From NCBI RefSeq assembly GCF_902459555.1, contig NZ_CABPSM010000008.1, forward strand, positions 186,001-250,000: a stretch of DNA of 64,000 nucleotides. Reading direction: 5' to 3'. The stretch's first letter is position 1. Each line of letters opens with the position of its first letter. The notes beneath the pieces are model-generated. The model worked only from the letters and a program-made list of their open reading frames with translations. It did no database searches and was not told the DNA's origin. A program made the translations under genes and the position numbers. The DNA is from Pandoraea horticolens (GTDB lineage: Bacteria > Pseudomonadota > Gammaproteobacteria > Burkholderiales > Burkholderiaceae). Shown here one piece after another: positions 10,090-20,518 of this stretch.

Positions 10090-10317
10090 ATGACTGCACC
10101 TATTCGAACCTGCGCGATTGTAGCCTCGATTGCCCTTTTGAGCGTGTTGGCTGGCTGCGGTCAGGCCGGGCCGTTGTACATACCGGCCCGTCCGGCGAAA
10201 CCGGTGCCGCCCCCAGGTGCACCGCTGCTGCCACCGCCGCTCGTGCCAGAGCCGCAGCGTGGACCGTCGGTCGACGTGCCCTCGGCCGCGTCGCTGCCTG
10301 CAGCCAAGCCGGAATAA
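10090..10317 (+). CDS. lptM: Small LptM-type lipoprotein
   Basis: The 75-residue protein has a signal peptide (RTCAIVASIALLSVLAGC) with lipobox LAGC. The mature part begins CGQAGPLYIP, the signature of LptM (YifL). This lipoprotein has been shown in E. coli to bind and assist the LPS translocon LptDE at the outer membrane. The rest is a Pro-rich tail. Its position between cyaY and the lysine-biosynthesis gene lysA matches the conserved neighbourhood. I chose ATG 10090 because it begins directly at the signal peptide; earlier in-frame codons run antisense through cyaY. Confidence 0.9.
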   Translation: MTAPIRTCAIVASIALLSVLAGCGQAGPLYIPARPAKPVPPPGAPLLPPPLVPEPQRGPSVDVPSAASLPAAKPE

Positions 10318-10382
10318 GCAGGGTCAGGCCTGAAAGCCCTCCGCCTTGCCAGCGTGCCCCAGTTGATTACCGAGTTTTTGCG

Positions 10383-11651
10383 ATGTCCGACGCTATCTTC
10401 TCCTACCGCGACAACGTACTCCACGCCGAGAACGTTGCCCTGCCCGTGCTCGCCGAGCGTTTCGGCACGCCGCTGTATGTCTATTCGAAAGCGGCCCTGA
10501 CGAACGCCTATCAGGCTTACGCCAAGGCGTGCGAAGGCCGCAACGCCGCCGTGCACTACGCCGCCAAGGCCAACTCGAACCTCGCCGTGCTCGGCGTGTT
10601 CGCCAAGCTCGGCGCAGGCTTCGATATCGTGTCGGCCGGTGAGCTCGCCCGTGTCATCGCGGCGGGGGGCGATCCGAAGCGCGCCGTGTTCTCGGGCGTC
10701 GGCAAACATGCGGACGAGATGCGCTACGCGCTGGAAAAGGATGTCTTCTGCTTCAACGTGGAATCGCGTCCGGAACTCGACCGTCTCAACGAAGTGGCTG
10801 GACAAGCCGGCAAGCGTGCCCGCGTGTCGCTCCGCGTGAACCCGAACGTCGATGCCAAGACGCACCCGTATATCTCCACGGGTCTGCGCGGCAATAAGTT
10901 CGGCGTGGCCTACGAAGAAGCCTTCGACGCCTATCGCGTCGCCGCCGCGATGCCAAACCTCGAAGTCGTTGGCATCGACTGCCATATCGGCTCGCAAATC
11001 ACGGAAATTTCGCCGTATCTCGACGCGACCGACAAGATCCTCGATCTCGTCGAAAAACTCGAAACCGCCGGCATCTCACTGCATCACATCGACGTTGGCG
11101 GCGGCCTGGGCATCACCTATACGGACGAGACGCCGCCGGACATCACCGCGTTCGCCACCACGCTGCTCGATCACATCGCCAAGCGCGGTCATGGTCATCG
11201 TCAGGTATTGTTCGAGCCGGGCCGCTCGCTCGTCGGTAACGCGGGCGTGCTGCTCACGCGCGTGGAATTCCTCAAGCACGGCGAGACGAAGAATTTCGCC
11301 ATCGTCGACGCGGCGATGAACGATCTGGCGCGTCCGGCAATGTACGAGGCATATCACGCGATCGACCCGGTTGCGCGTCGCGCAGCCGATGAAGTGACTT
11401 ATGACGTGGTAGGCCCCGTGTGCGAGAGCGGCGACTGGCTCGGCCGCGACCGCGCGTTGGCGATTGCCCCGGGTGATCTGCTCGCGATCCGCTCGGCGGG
11501 CGCCTACGGCTTCACGATGAGTTCCAACTACAATACGCGTCCACGCGCCGCCGAAGTCATGGTCGACGGCGACCAGGCCTACCTCGTGCGCGAACGTGAA
11601 ACGGTCGAGTCGCTGTTTGCCGGCGAACGGCTGCTGCCCGGGAACGCCTGA
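10383..11651 (+). CDS. lysA: Diaminopimelate decarboxylase
   Basis: The 422-residue PLP enzyme makes L-lysine from meso-diaminopimelate, the last step of lysine biosynthesis. It has the alanine-racemase-type barrel with PLP-lysine in HYAAKANSN, then SAGELARVIAAG and FSGVGKHADEM. Next come GIDCHIGSQI, the phosphate loop IDVGGGLGI, EPGRSLVGNAG, and the active-site Cys loop GPVCESGDWLG. Length and motifs are canonical. It follows lptM by 65 bases. The last 73 bases overlap the convergent msrQ reading frame. Confidence 0.97.
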   Translation: MSDAIFSYRDNVLHAENVALPVLAERFGTPLYVYSKAALTNAYQAYAKACEGRNAAVHYAAKANSNLAVLGVFAKLGAGFDIVSAGELARVIAAGGDPKRAVFSGVGKHADEMRYALEKDVFCFNVESRPELDRLNEVAGQAGKRARVSLRVNPNVDAKTHPYISTGLRGNKFGVAYEEAFDAYRVAAAMPNLEVVGIDCHIGSQITEISPYLDATDKILDLVEKLETAGISLHHIDVGGGLGITYTDETPPDITAFATTLLDHIAKRGHGHRQVLFEPGRSLVGNAGVLLTRVEFLKHGETKNFAIVDAAMNDLARPAMYEAYHAIDPVARRAADEVTYDVVGPVCESGDWLGRDRALAIAPGDLLAIRSAGAYGFTMSSNYNTRPRAAEVMVDGDQAYLVRERETVESLFAGERLLPGNA

Positions 11652-12325
11652 CCCCACTGCCTGCGAAGTGCCCAGATCAGACGGGCGCCGAGCAGGCCTG
11701 CCACCACGATCGCATAGATCGCCGGCTGGGCGAGATCGTTCTTGCCCGCCTTCATCCACCAGTAGTGCAGGATCGCCAGCACGGCAATCGCATAGATCAC
11801 GCGATGCAGCCGCTGCCAGCGCCTCCCGCCCATGCGTCGCGCCATCGCGTACGGCGACGTAAGCGCCAGCGGCACCATTAGCACGAACGCCGCAAAACCC
11901 ACGGTAATGAACGGGCGCTTGCCCGACACGTCGCGCAGAATGCTCGCCCAATCGAACCACTGATCCAGCCAGAAATACGTCGTGAAATGCAGCGCGCCGT
12001 AGAAAAACGCAAACAGCCCGAGCATGCGGCGCAAGCGCAGTAACCATGGCTGCCCCAACACGCGACGCACCGGCGTGATCGCGAGCGTGACGCAAAGCAT
12101 CACCAACGTCCAGGTGCCTGTCGAACGCGTAATGAACTCGACCGGATTCGCACCAAGCCGATCCGTCAATCCGTAGACGCCAAGCCGCAGCAACGGCACC
12201 GTCGCCAGCAGGAAGATAGCCGCTTTTGCCCCCGGCAGCCAACGCGGCACGGGGGGCGAATATTTTGCGGCACGGGCGGCGCCGGCGGCAGCGCCGGGCA
12301 CATCGCCCGAATTGGATGGCGTCAT
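11579..12325 (-). CDS. msrQ: MsrQ, haem b membrane subunit of MsrPQ
   Basis: The 248-residue integral membrane haem protein passes electrons from the respiratory chain or flavin reductase to MsrP. It belongs to the ferric-reductase-like YedZ family. Hydrophobic helices are clear, with haem-ligand His candidates in LFAFFYGALHFTTYFWLD, RRWQRLHRVIYAIAVLAILHYWW and nearby helices. The N-terminal about 30 residues are a Pro/Ala-rich extension. ATG 12325 was chosen; a GTG two codons upstream is possible. The C-terminus extends about 25 residues into the convergent lysA gene. It lies 18 bases after msrP, so the two are cotranscribed. Confidence 0.93.
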   Translation of the reverse strand: MTPSNSGDVPGAAAGAARAAKYSPPVPRWLPGAKAAIFLLATVPLLRLGVYGLTDRLGANPVEFITRSTGTWTLVMLCVTLAITPVRRVLGQPWLLRLRRMLGLFAFFYGALHFTTYFWLDQWFDWASILRDVSGKRPFITVGFAAFVLMVPLALTSPYAMARRMGGRRWQRLHRVIYAIAVLAILHYWWMKAGKNDLAQPAIYAIVVAGLLGARLIWALRRQWGQAFPGSSRSPANSDSTVSRSRTR

Positions 12326-12343
12326 CGGCACGAGGTTGTCGGC

Positions 12344-13342
<999 letters not shown>

Positions 13343-13477
13343 GATTCGCCTCCCAGACCTGCCCGGTCTGCCTCTGTTGTCCATTCCGTTGAATGGCGGA
13401 CGCCACTGTCGACTGAGACTGACGCTCCGGCGACGCCGTTCCCGCCACCACGCCGCGGGAAATCATACGGCACGATG

Positions 13478-13508
13478 AAAAAAACCGCCGGCACCTGAGC
13501 GCGGCGGC
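13478..13508 (-). terminator. Intrinsic terminator after ccsB
   Basis: On the minus strand CGGCGG/CCGCCG-type arms (13485-13490 and 13502-13507) are followed by seven T residues (13478-13484). It lies just beyond the ccsB stop and ends the resB-ccsB transcript before msrP. Confidence 0.78.
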
Positions 13509-13540
13509 TTTCCGAGCGGGCCCCGACGCGGTGACCCGCG

Positions 13541-14725
13541 TCAGAGCTGTCCGTAGCTGTGCAACCCCGAGAGGAACATGTTCACACCGAGGAACGCGAA
13601 CGTCGTGATCAGCAGACCGGTCAGCGACCACCACGCCGCCACCACACCACGCAGCCCCTTCATCAGGCGCATGTGCAGCCACGCGGCGTAGTTCAGCCAG
13701 ACGATCAGCGCCCATGTCTCCTTCGGGTCCCAACTCCAGTAACCGCCCCACGCGTCGGCAGCCCACAACGCGCCGAGAATCGTGGCGATCGTGAAGAAAG
13801 CGAAACCCACGGCGATGGCCTTGTACATCACGTCGTCGAGCAATTCGAGCGACGGCAGGCGCGACGAGAAGAAACCACTGTCGAGCGGCTTGCCGGCCGC
13901 TGCCAGACGCCGGTTTTCGCTCGACTTGAGCAGATACGCAACCGCGACCATCGCGGCGAGAGCGAACGTGCCGTAACCGATGAAGTTCGCCGGCACGTGG
14001 ATTTTCATCCACCAGCTTTGCAGCGCCGGCACCAGCGGCTGGATCTCATAGGCGCTGCGCGCCACGCTGTACCAGAGGTTGAAACCGACGGCCGCACTGA
14101 TGACGAGCAGCACGAACGGTCCGAGCGAGCGCGTTTCATAGCGACGCTCGTAGTACAGGTAGAACAGCGCCGTGATCAGGCAGAAGAGCACGAAGACTTC
14201 GTACAGGTTCGAGATCGGAATGTGGCCGACGTCGGCCCCCACCAGATACGATTCGTACCAGCGCACCATCATGCCGGTGAAGCCAAGCAGCACCGCCGCC
14301 CAGCACAATGACGAGCCCACGCTCGCACCGAACGGCGAACGGGCGAGCAGACCGCCCCAGTAGAAAAGCGTCGCCAGGAAGAACAGCGCGCTCATCCACA
14401 GGATGGCCGACTGGCTCGAGAGGAAGTATTTGAGGAAGAACGCCTGATCGGCCCGCGCCAGATCATGGTGATACAAGCCGATACCCGAGAGCGCGAGAAT
14501 GGCGATCCCGGCCATCAGCCAGCGCACGGATCGCCAATGCCAGCCGAGTAGCGCGAAGGTGGGTACGGCGAGCACCAGAATCGTGTGCTCGTAGTAATCC
14601 ATGTAATGGCCGTAGCGGTTGAGGGCAAAGCCCGCACCGATCGCCAGCGCCAGTGCGAACAGCCAGTCGCCGATACTGCGCTGGCGCAGCCAGGAGACGT
14701 CTGAATAGCTTTGCGATAACTCCAT
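13541..14725 (-). CDS. ccsB: System II cytochrome c biogenesis protein CcsB (ResC/CcsA-type haem handler)
   Basis: The 394-residue polytopic membrane protein works with ResB to export haem and attach it to apocytochromes c in the periplasm. The tryptophan-rich haem-binding motif is intact in WGGYWSWDPKETWALIVWLNYAAWLH. Other landmarks are PISNLYEVFVLF and KIHVPANFIGYGTFALAA, both carrying conserved polar and His residues. Two starts are possible. ATG 14740 overlaps the resB stop as ATGA, while ATG 14725 (MELSQSYSD) has AAGGTGAG just upstream; I chose the latter. Note that gene naming differs: this protein is called CcsA or ResC in some organisms. Confidence 0.92.
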   Translation of the reverse strand: MELSQSYSDVSWLRQRSIGDWLFALALAIGAGFALNRYGHYMDYYEHTILVLAVPTFALLGWHWRSVRWLMAGIAILALSGIGLYHHDLARADQAFFLKYFLSSQSAILWMSALFFLATLFYWGGLLARSPFGASVGSSLCWAAVLLGFTGMMVRWYESYLVGADVGHIPISNLYEVFVLFCLITALFYLYYERRYETRSLGPFVLLVISAAVGFNLWYSVARSAYEIQPLVPALQSWWMKIHVPANFIGYGTFALAAMVAVAYLLKSSENRRLAAAGKPLDSGFFSSRLPSLELLDDVMYKAIAVGFAFFTIATILGALWAADAWGGYWSWDPKETWALIVWLNYAAWLHMRLMKGLRGVVAAWWSLTGLLITTFAFLGVNMFLSGLHSYGQL

Positions 14726-14736
14726 CTGTCTCACCT

Positions 14737-16872
14737 TCATCGTTTTGTGACGATCTCGTCCATCTCCGCCTTCGTGCGGGCGAATTCCTTTTCGAAATCC
14801 AGTGTGCGGCGTGTCGTCGATACCGCCATCAATACCGAACTGCCACCGTCCGGCGTGTCTTTCAGCCACATCCACAGACGCCGCTCGCGTACGTAGAACA
14901 TCGAGAAGATGCCGAGTACCAGCAGCAAGCTGCCAAGATACACGATCTTCTTGCCCGGCGAGCGTGTGAGTTGGAAGACGCTCGCCTGGATTTGCTCGAA
15001 CGAATCGAGTTGCAGAAAAACCGGGGCGTCGTACAGGAAGTTGTCGGACAGCGCGTTGGTGGCCGTGTGCACGAAGCGCTCGTTCTCCGGCGAGGGCGTC
15101 ATCGCCGGTTGCCCGGCCTGTTCACGGGCGACCTGCCACAATTGCCAGACCGTACCATCGAGAATGCGGCGGAACATGTCTGCGGCGCTGGATTGCTGCT
15201 CCTGCGGCACCTTTTCGTTCACGAACTCCGCAATCGCCTGCAAGCCGCCCTTCGTCTGGCTGGTTTTGCTTGCCGGAATCACACCGGCAAACAGATCCAG
15301 TTCGCGCTTGGCGCTTTCTTGCAACTGACCGCGGAGCGTCGCCGAGGTCTGCGCCGGCAGCGACTGTGCAGCGAAGCGGCGAGCGGCTTCGGCGCGCGCG
15401 CCATCGTCCTGAAGGGCGGCACGCAGCAGCATCCATTGCTTGACGGAGCCGTCCTCGTCCGCCGGAATGCGCAAGTACTGGAACGGACCGTCCGGCGTGT
15501 CACGCACCCCCGTCATAAAGACACGCTCACCATCGCCCACCAGAATCGGCAGCATGTAGTTGCGGTACTCCTTCGCCTGTCCGCTGCGATCGCGCACCTT
15601 GTATTGCACCGAGGGGCCGACGTTGCGCAGATCCTTGCTCAGATCCGTACGGGCGCCCGAGCCAAGTTGTGCGCTCAGGTCGTCGCGCAACGACTTGCGA
15701 GCCACACCGCGCACATCGCGCTCGCCGCCGCCATTGCTGATGTTCTCAACGTTGATCGCCCGGAAGTCGCTGAACTCCACGGTGTATTCGTCCTTGCCTG
15801 CGGCACCGCCACGCAGTTGCGTCGAGCCGCCTATGTCGCCCGAGAACGCGAACGTCCGATCCGACGCGCCGTGCATGGGGTAACCGGTCAGCTTCAGTTT
15901 GCTACCGCCGTCCTCGAAGCTCGATTGATAGATCGCTACGCCCTTGAAGATGAACGGCTCGTTGACCTTCACCGTCGCGTCCATCGTCTTGCCGGTCTCG
16001 GGGTCGGTGACCACGATGTCGCTCGCGAAAAGCTTCGGCATGCCCGTCGAGTAGTAGTCGACGTGGAATTTCTTCAGTTCGATGGCGAACGGCAGATCCT
16101 GCACGACCGAGCCATCCTGAAAATTCAGGATCGCCGTCGTCGATTTACCGCCCTCCGGCACGAACGCGTAGCCGCGGAACGCCGGATTGCTCGGCGAGAG
16201 ACGATGCGTCTCCGGAATCTGCGAGATCACCGCATTGCCCTGCATCGGCGATTTACCGAACAGCAGCATCTGGGCACGGATCAGCAGATCGCTGTCGACC
16301 AGCCCGCCCAGGCAAATGATGACGATGGCACTGTGCGCGAAGATGTAGCCGATCTTGTTGATTGCGCCCGCCTTGGCCGCGACGAGCGTCGCGTTGTCGC
16401 GCTCGCGCACAACGAAACGGTAGCCGCGGCGTCCGAGATAGCTCGTGAGGCGCGGCAGCAGGTCGCCGCGCGACGTCGGCCCGGTGAATTCGGCCTTGTG
16501 ACCGAAGGCGCGCAGGCTGCCCTCGCGCACATGATCGCGCCAACTGCGAACGTCCGCGATCATCTTCGGCGCATTGCGCACGACGCACAGCGTCGTCGAC
16601 GCCATCAGGAAGAACAGGATCAGCAGGAACCACCACGAGCTGTACATGGTGTACAGGCCGAGCGAACGGAAAACGTCGGCCCAGAATGGACCGAACTGAT
16701 TGACGTAGTTGGGATACGGGTCGCCCTGCTTGAGCACGGTGCCAACGATGCTGGCGATGGCGAGCACGGTCAGCAGGCTGATGGCAAAACGCATCGAACT
16801 GACCAGCTCGATACCATCGCGCACCCATCGTTGCGCGCCCTTGATCTGTATTCCGGAGGTACTGATGCTCAT
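14737..16872 (-). CDS. resB: System II cytochrome c biogenesis protein ResB
   Basis: The 711-residue membrane protein pairs with CcsB as cytochrome c synthetase. Three N-terminal membrane helices (SMRFAISLLTVLAIASIVGTVL, SSWWFLLILFFLMASTTLCVV, IGYIFAHSAIVIICLGGLV) precede a large periplasmic domain. A last helix lies near IVYLGSLLLVLGIFSMFYV. The KQGDPYPNYVNQFGPFWADVF segment after helix 1 is typical. ATG 16872 was chosen (MSISTSGIQIKGAQRW), with GGAAACAGG upstream. It overlaps ccsB by ATGA or is separated by a few bases, so the two are translated together. Confidence 0.93.
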   Translation of the reverse strand: MSISTSGIQIKGAQRWVRDGIELVSSMRFAISLLTVLAIASIVGTVLKQGDPYPNYVNQFGPFWADVFRSLGLYTMYSSWWFLLILFFLMASTTLCVVRNAPKMIADVRSWRDHVREGSLRAFGHKAEFTGPTSRGDLLPRLTSYLGRRGYRFVVRERDNATLVAAKAGAINKIGYIFAHSAIVIICLGGLVDSDLLIRAQMLLFGKSPMQGNAVISQIPETHRLSPSNPAFRGYAFVPEGGKSTTAILNFQDGSVVQDLPFAIELKKFHVDYYSTGMPKLFASDIVVTDPETGKTMDATVKVNEPFIFKGVAIYQSSFEDGGSKLKLTGYPMHGASDRTFAFSGDIGGSTQLRGGAAGKDEYTVEFSDFRAINVENISNGGGERDVRGVARKSLRDDLSAQLGSGARTDLSKDLRNVGPSVQYKVRDRSGQAKEYRNYMLPILVGDGERVFMTGVRDTPDGPFQYLRIPADEDGSVKQWMLLRAALQDDGARAEAARRFAAQSLPAQTSATLRGQLQESAKRELDLFAGVIPASKTSQTKGGLQAIAEFVNEKVPQEQQSSAADMFRRILDGTVWQLWQVAREQAGQPAMTPSPENERFVHTATNALSDNFLYDAPVFLQLDSFEQIQASVFQLTRSPGKKIVYLGSLLLVLGIFSMFYVRERRLWMWLKDTPDGGSSVLMAVSTTRRTLDFEKEFARTKAEMDEIVTKR

Positions 16873-16887
16873 CCTGTTTCCGACAAC

Positions 16888-16923
16888 AAAAAAGGGCGGG
16901 GACGCGTTTCTCACGCGCCCGCC
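16888..16923 (-). terminator. Intrinsic terminator between the cytochrome c gene and resB
   Basis: On the minus strand a GC-rich imperfect stem (arms about 16895-16907 and 16913-16923, TTCTC-type loop) is followed by a run of six T residues. It sits only 15 bases before the resB ATG. It would end the upstream cytochrome c transcript, or act as an attenuator before resB. Confidence 0.65.
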
Positions 16924-17039
16924 ACCCTGTGTATGCTAAACCAGATCGATCCGGTCGCTCTGCGGCGCCGCTGCTGGTTTCGTTATAAGTCAGCGAATAT
17001 ACCCTGACGTTCACATGATGTCAGGGCAGGGGCTGCCGA

Positions 17040-17696
17040 TCAGCGCAAACCGGCAATGTAATCCGCGACTGCCTTGATTTCCTTGTCCGACAAACGCGAG
17101 GCCACGGTGTGCATGGGAGCATTGTTCTTACGGGTCTCATCGCGAAACGCGACCAGTTGAGCTGCGGTGTAGTCTGCCCATTGGCCTGACAGACGCGGAT
17201 ACTGCGACGGCATACCGGCACCGGTGGGGCCGTGGCAAGAGGCGCACGCGGGCACCCCCTTCTCGGCCAGACCACCGCGATAGATCTTCTCGCCCAGCGG
17301 CACGGTATCCTTGTTGCGCGCGACGCCCGGCTTCGCGGTCTGCGAGGCGAAATAGGCAGACACGTTGCGCATGTCCTGTTCGGACAGTGCCGCGACCATG
17401 CCGGCCATGATGGGGTTGTTACGCGCGGGAGTTTTGCCGGGTTGCGCCTTGAAGTCGACGAGCTGTTTGTCCAGATACTCGGCGTGCTGGCCGGCGAGCT
17501 TCGGGTAGGCGCCGCCAGTACTATTGCCGTCTGCCGCGTGGCACGCGGCGCAGACCTGACTAGCAATTGCCTGTCCCCGGTTCAGGTCCGGTTTGGCAGG
17601 CGCCTGGGGCTCGGCGGCTTGTCCTGCACCGCTCAGAAGAAAGCATGCCAGCGCCAACGGTGTTGCAGCGAGAGACTTCCACACTCCTCGGTTCAT
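17040..17696 (-). CDS. Periplasmic dihaem cytochrome c (cytochrome c4 type)
   Basis: The 218-residue protein has a signal peptide (SLAATPLALACFLLSGAGQA) and two haem-c sites, CAACH near residue 50 and CASCH near residue 150. The two similar domains each have a downstream Met ligand region (NPIMAGMVAALSEQDMRNVSAYFA and APMHTVASRLSDKEIKAVADYIAG). Such cytochromes c4 carry electrons to terminal oxidases in the periplasm. It lies next to the resB-ccsB machinery that matures it. ATG 17696 has AAGGTG 8 bases upstream; a GTG two codons earlier is possible. Confidence 0.93.
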   Translation of the reverse strand: MNRGVWKSLAATPLALACFLLSGAGQAAEPQAPAKPDLNRGQAIASQVCAACHAADGNSTGGAYPKLAGQHAEYLDKQLVDFKAQPGKTPARNNPIMAGMVAALSEQDMRNVSAYFASQTAKPGVARNKDTVPLGEKIYRGGLAEKGVPACASCHGPTGAGMPSQYPRLSGQWADYTAAQLVAFRDETRKNNAPMHTVASRLSDKEIKAVADYIAGLR

Positions 17697-17993
17697 TCGC
17701 ACACCTTATATCTGTTTTGTCGGGAAATCGGTCGTTCGAACTCACCGTCCGACGCCGTGTTTCTCCTCCAACCTCACGGCGCGCGAGACGTTCGGGCAAG
17801 CCCTGGCAAGGCCAAGGTTAACTTTCATATTGTACAATAAAGTCTTTCCCCGACTTTAGGGGATTTCCATGTAGAAGGCCGCAGAACGGGGCTCCCCGGC
17901 CTGTTGCCGGTGGGCATCAAACTCACCGTTTTGCGCCCCTGCACCCGCGTTGCGGCCCGATCCCTGTGGCTGCAGCGCTCCCCGGTTTCCGTC
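17697..17993. promoter_or_regulatory. Divergent cytochrome c / engB intergenic region
   Basis: This 297-base region must hold the promoters of both divergent genes. A 12-bp perfect palindrome, TATTGTACAATA, lies at 17828-17839 and contains TACAAT on either strand, a possible -10 for either gene or a regulator site. I found no convincing -35 partner. Confidence 0.35.
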
Positions 17994-18662
17994 ATGTCCC
18001 TACTTCATCAAGCCCGCTTCTTCACGACCGTCAATCATCTGCGCGATCTGCCGCCTACGGCCGTGCCCGAGGTCGCCTTCGCGGGACGCTCGAACGCGGG
18101 TAAGTCCAGCGCACTCAACATCCTCTGCAACCAGAAGCGGCTGGCCTTCTCGAGCAAGACGCCGGGGCGTACGCAGCACATCAACTACTTCGAGATCGCT
18201 CACCTCGAACACCTGTACGGTTATCTCGTCGATTTGCCGGGTTACGGTTACGCGGAAGTCGGCGGTGGCGTGAAGGTTCACTGGCAGCAGCTTCTCGGCG
18301 ACTATCTGGTGCAGCGTCCGCAACTGCGCGGTCTCGTGCTCGTCATGGACTCGCGCCGGCCGTTCACCGACCTCGATTGCGAACTGATCAACTGGTTCAT
18401 GCCGACGGGCCGTCCCATCCATGTGCTGCTGACCAAAGCGGACAAACTCACGCGTCAGGAAGCGACTGTCGTACTGCGCGACACGCAAAAACGCCTGGCT
18501 GCGCTGCCTCGCACCGACGGGCTGCCGTCCGACGATCCCGCGACGCCGCCGCAGTTCACGGCCCAGTTGTTCTCGTCGCTCAAGCGCACGGGTGTCGATG
18601 CGGCGCAGAGCATGCTCGAAGCGTGGCTCGCCATTCCGGCGCGCAACACCGCCAAGAAGTAA
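17994..18662 (+). CDS. engB: Ribosome biogenesis GTPase EngB (YsxC/YihA)
   Basis: The 222-residue cytoplasmic GTPase assists assembly of the large ribosomal subunit. The G1 loop is GRSNAGKSS near residue 33, G2 includes [13 protein letters not shown]3 is [10 protein letters not shown] and G4 is LTKADKLTR. The segment [12 protein letters not shown] near the C-terminus is characteristic. ATG 17994 ([16 protein letters not shown]) fits the family start. An in-frame TTG 30 codons upstream would add a non-family extension. No terminator was found directly after the gene. Confidence 0.96.
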   Translation: MSLLHQARFFTTVNHLRDLPPTAVPEVAFAGRSNAGKSSALNILCNQKRLAFSSKTPGRTQHINYFEIAHLEHLYGYLVDLPGYGYAEVGGGVKVHWQQLLGDYLVQRPQLRGLVLVMDSRRPFTDLDCELINWFMPTGRPIHVLLTKADKLTRQEATVVLRDTQKRLAALPRTDGLPSDDPATPPQFTAQLFSSLKRTGVDAAQSMLEAWLAIPARNTAKK

Positions 18663-18963
18663 GGTTATCCGGGCCTATCGCACACGTGGGGCGGACGCGT
18701 CCTTCTCGGCAATGTTCAGTCCCGCGAACGACACTTACCGTAACCGCGAGGCAGCGCTGCGTCAAACCGCTAAGGTAGACGGCGGACATGCACAACGGGC
18801 GCGACAAATCGTCGCGGCGAGCCGCGCGGCGATTCTTGGAGTCATCGAGAATTGGTGAGCGCACCTGACGGCGTAGCGTCCCCTCAGCCGAACGGATGAG
18901 ATCGTTTGAATCGGCCGGGAAGCCCGATTGTCCGGGGCTTTGCCGCGACGATTCGCGCGCACA

Positions 18964-18991
18964 TAAAAAAACCGCCGTGTAGGCACGGCGG
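18964..18991 (-). terminator. Rho-independent terminator of the candidate small RNA
   Basis: An 8-bp perfect GC-rich stem with a four-base loop is followed on the minus strand by seven T residues. On the plus strand there is no T run, so it cannot serve engB. Confidence 0.85.
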
Positions 18992-19077
18992 GTTCAAATA
19001 AGCCTTATCGTAGAACGACAGGCGCCCGCTCAGGGAGGAGAAGCGGGGGACCTCGCACACAGTGCGAACATCCGGTT
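18964..19077 (-). ncRNA. Candidate small RNA with anti-Shine-Dalgarno hairpin loop
   Basis: Three minus-strand hairpins lie in series. The first is TCGCAC-TGT-GTGCGA (19053-19067). The second is CCCGCT/AGCGGG (19025-19047), whose 11-base loop reads TCTCCTCCCTG, complementary to Shine-Dalgarno sequences. The third is CCGCCGTG/CACGGCGG (18972-18991), followed by seven T residues, a classic intrinsic terminator. Upstream is a TGGTATATC extended -10-like element (19083-19091) with TTGCCG (19109-19114) beyond it. No minus-strand gene ends here, so the terminator needs another transcript to explain it. A transcript of about 114 nt is inferred. C-rich anti-SD loops occur in Hfq-dependent trans-acting RNAs, including some described in Burkholderiales. 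I cannot say whether this is one of them. Confidence 0.6.
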
Positions 19078-19155
19078 GGTATGATATACCATGCGTTCGA
19101 AAGTTTCCCGGCAAGTGCCCTTTTTTGCGCACCTTCCCTCTTAGGGAGCCGTTGA

Positions 19156-20250
<1,095 letters not shown>

Positions 20251-20348
20251 GCGCGGCGCAAAACGCGAACGGCAGAATTTGCACGTGGCGTCAGATCAGC
20301 CAACGCGACTTGGCTGCCTGCGCTAGCGCAATCTTCTGCGGCGAAAAG

Positions 20349-20436
20349 AACGGCCAACCCGATTTCTGAACTGCCCCCAAGGGTTGGGTTTGCACCCAAC
20401 GCTCGGAGGTTGGCCCATCTCGGGTTGGCCGTTTTG
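20349..20436. repeat. Nested inverted repeat between hemB and dsbD
   Basis: A perfect 14-base inverted repeat, AACGGCCAACCCGA at 20349-20362 and its complement at 20420-20433, encloses a second repeat, GTTGGGT/ACCCAAC, near 20384-20400. Alternative pairings of the GGTTGG and CCAACC pieces are possible. The outer stem is followed by GTTTTG on the plus strand. It probably forms a terminator for convergent hemB and dsbD, with an unusually large structured loop. Confidence 0.5.
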
Positions 20437-20518
20437 CATTGCTATGGGATCAAGCTATCGCCAGATCCGCAGACTCGGGCCGGCAAACACATCGGCTGCC
20501 ACTCAGAGGCTCAGACGC

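Noticed and set aside
14653-17007. A 784-residue plus-strand frame
   Set aside because: It is the shadow of resB, whose membrane helices and motifs are clear on the minus strand.
18964-19090. 6S RNA or the 4.5S signal-recognition RNA
   Set aside because: GATGTTCGCA recalls part of 6S RNA, but the transcript is too short and lacks the complementary closing arm. The GGAAGGAAGCAGCC core of 4.5S RNA is absent.
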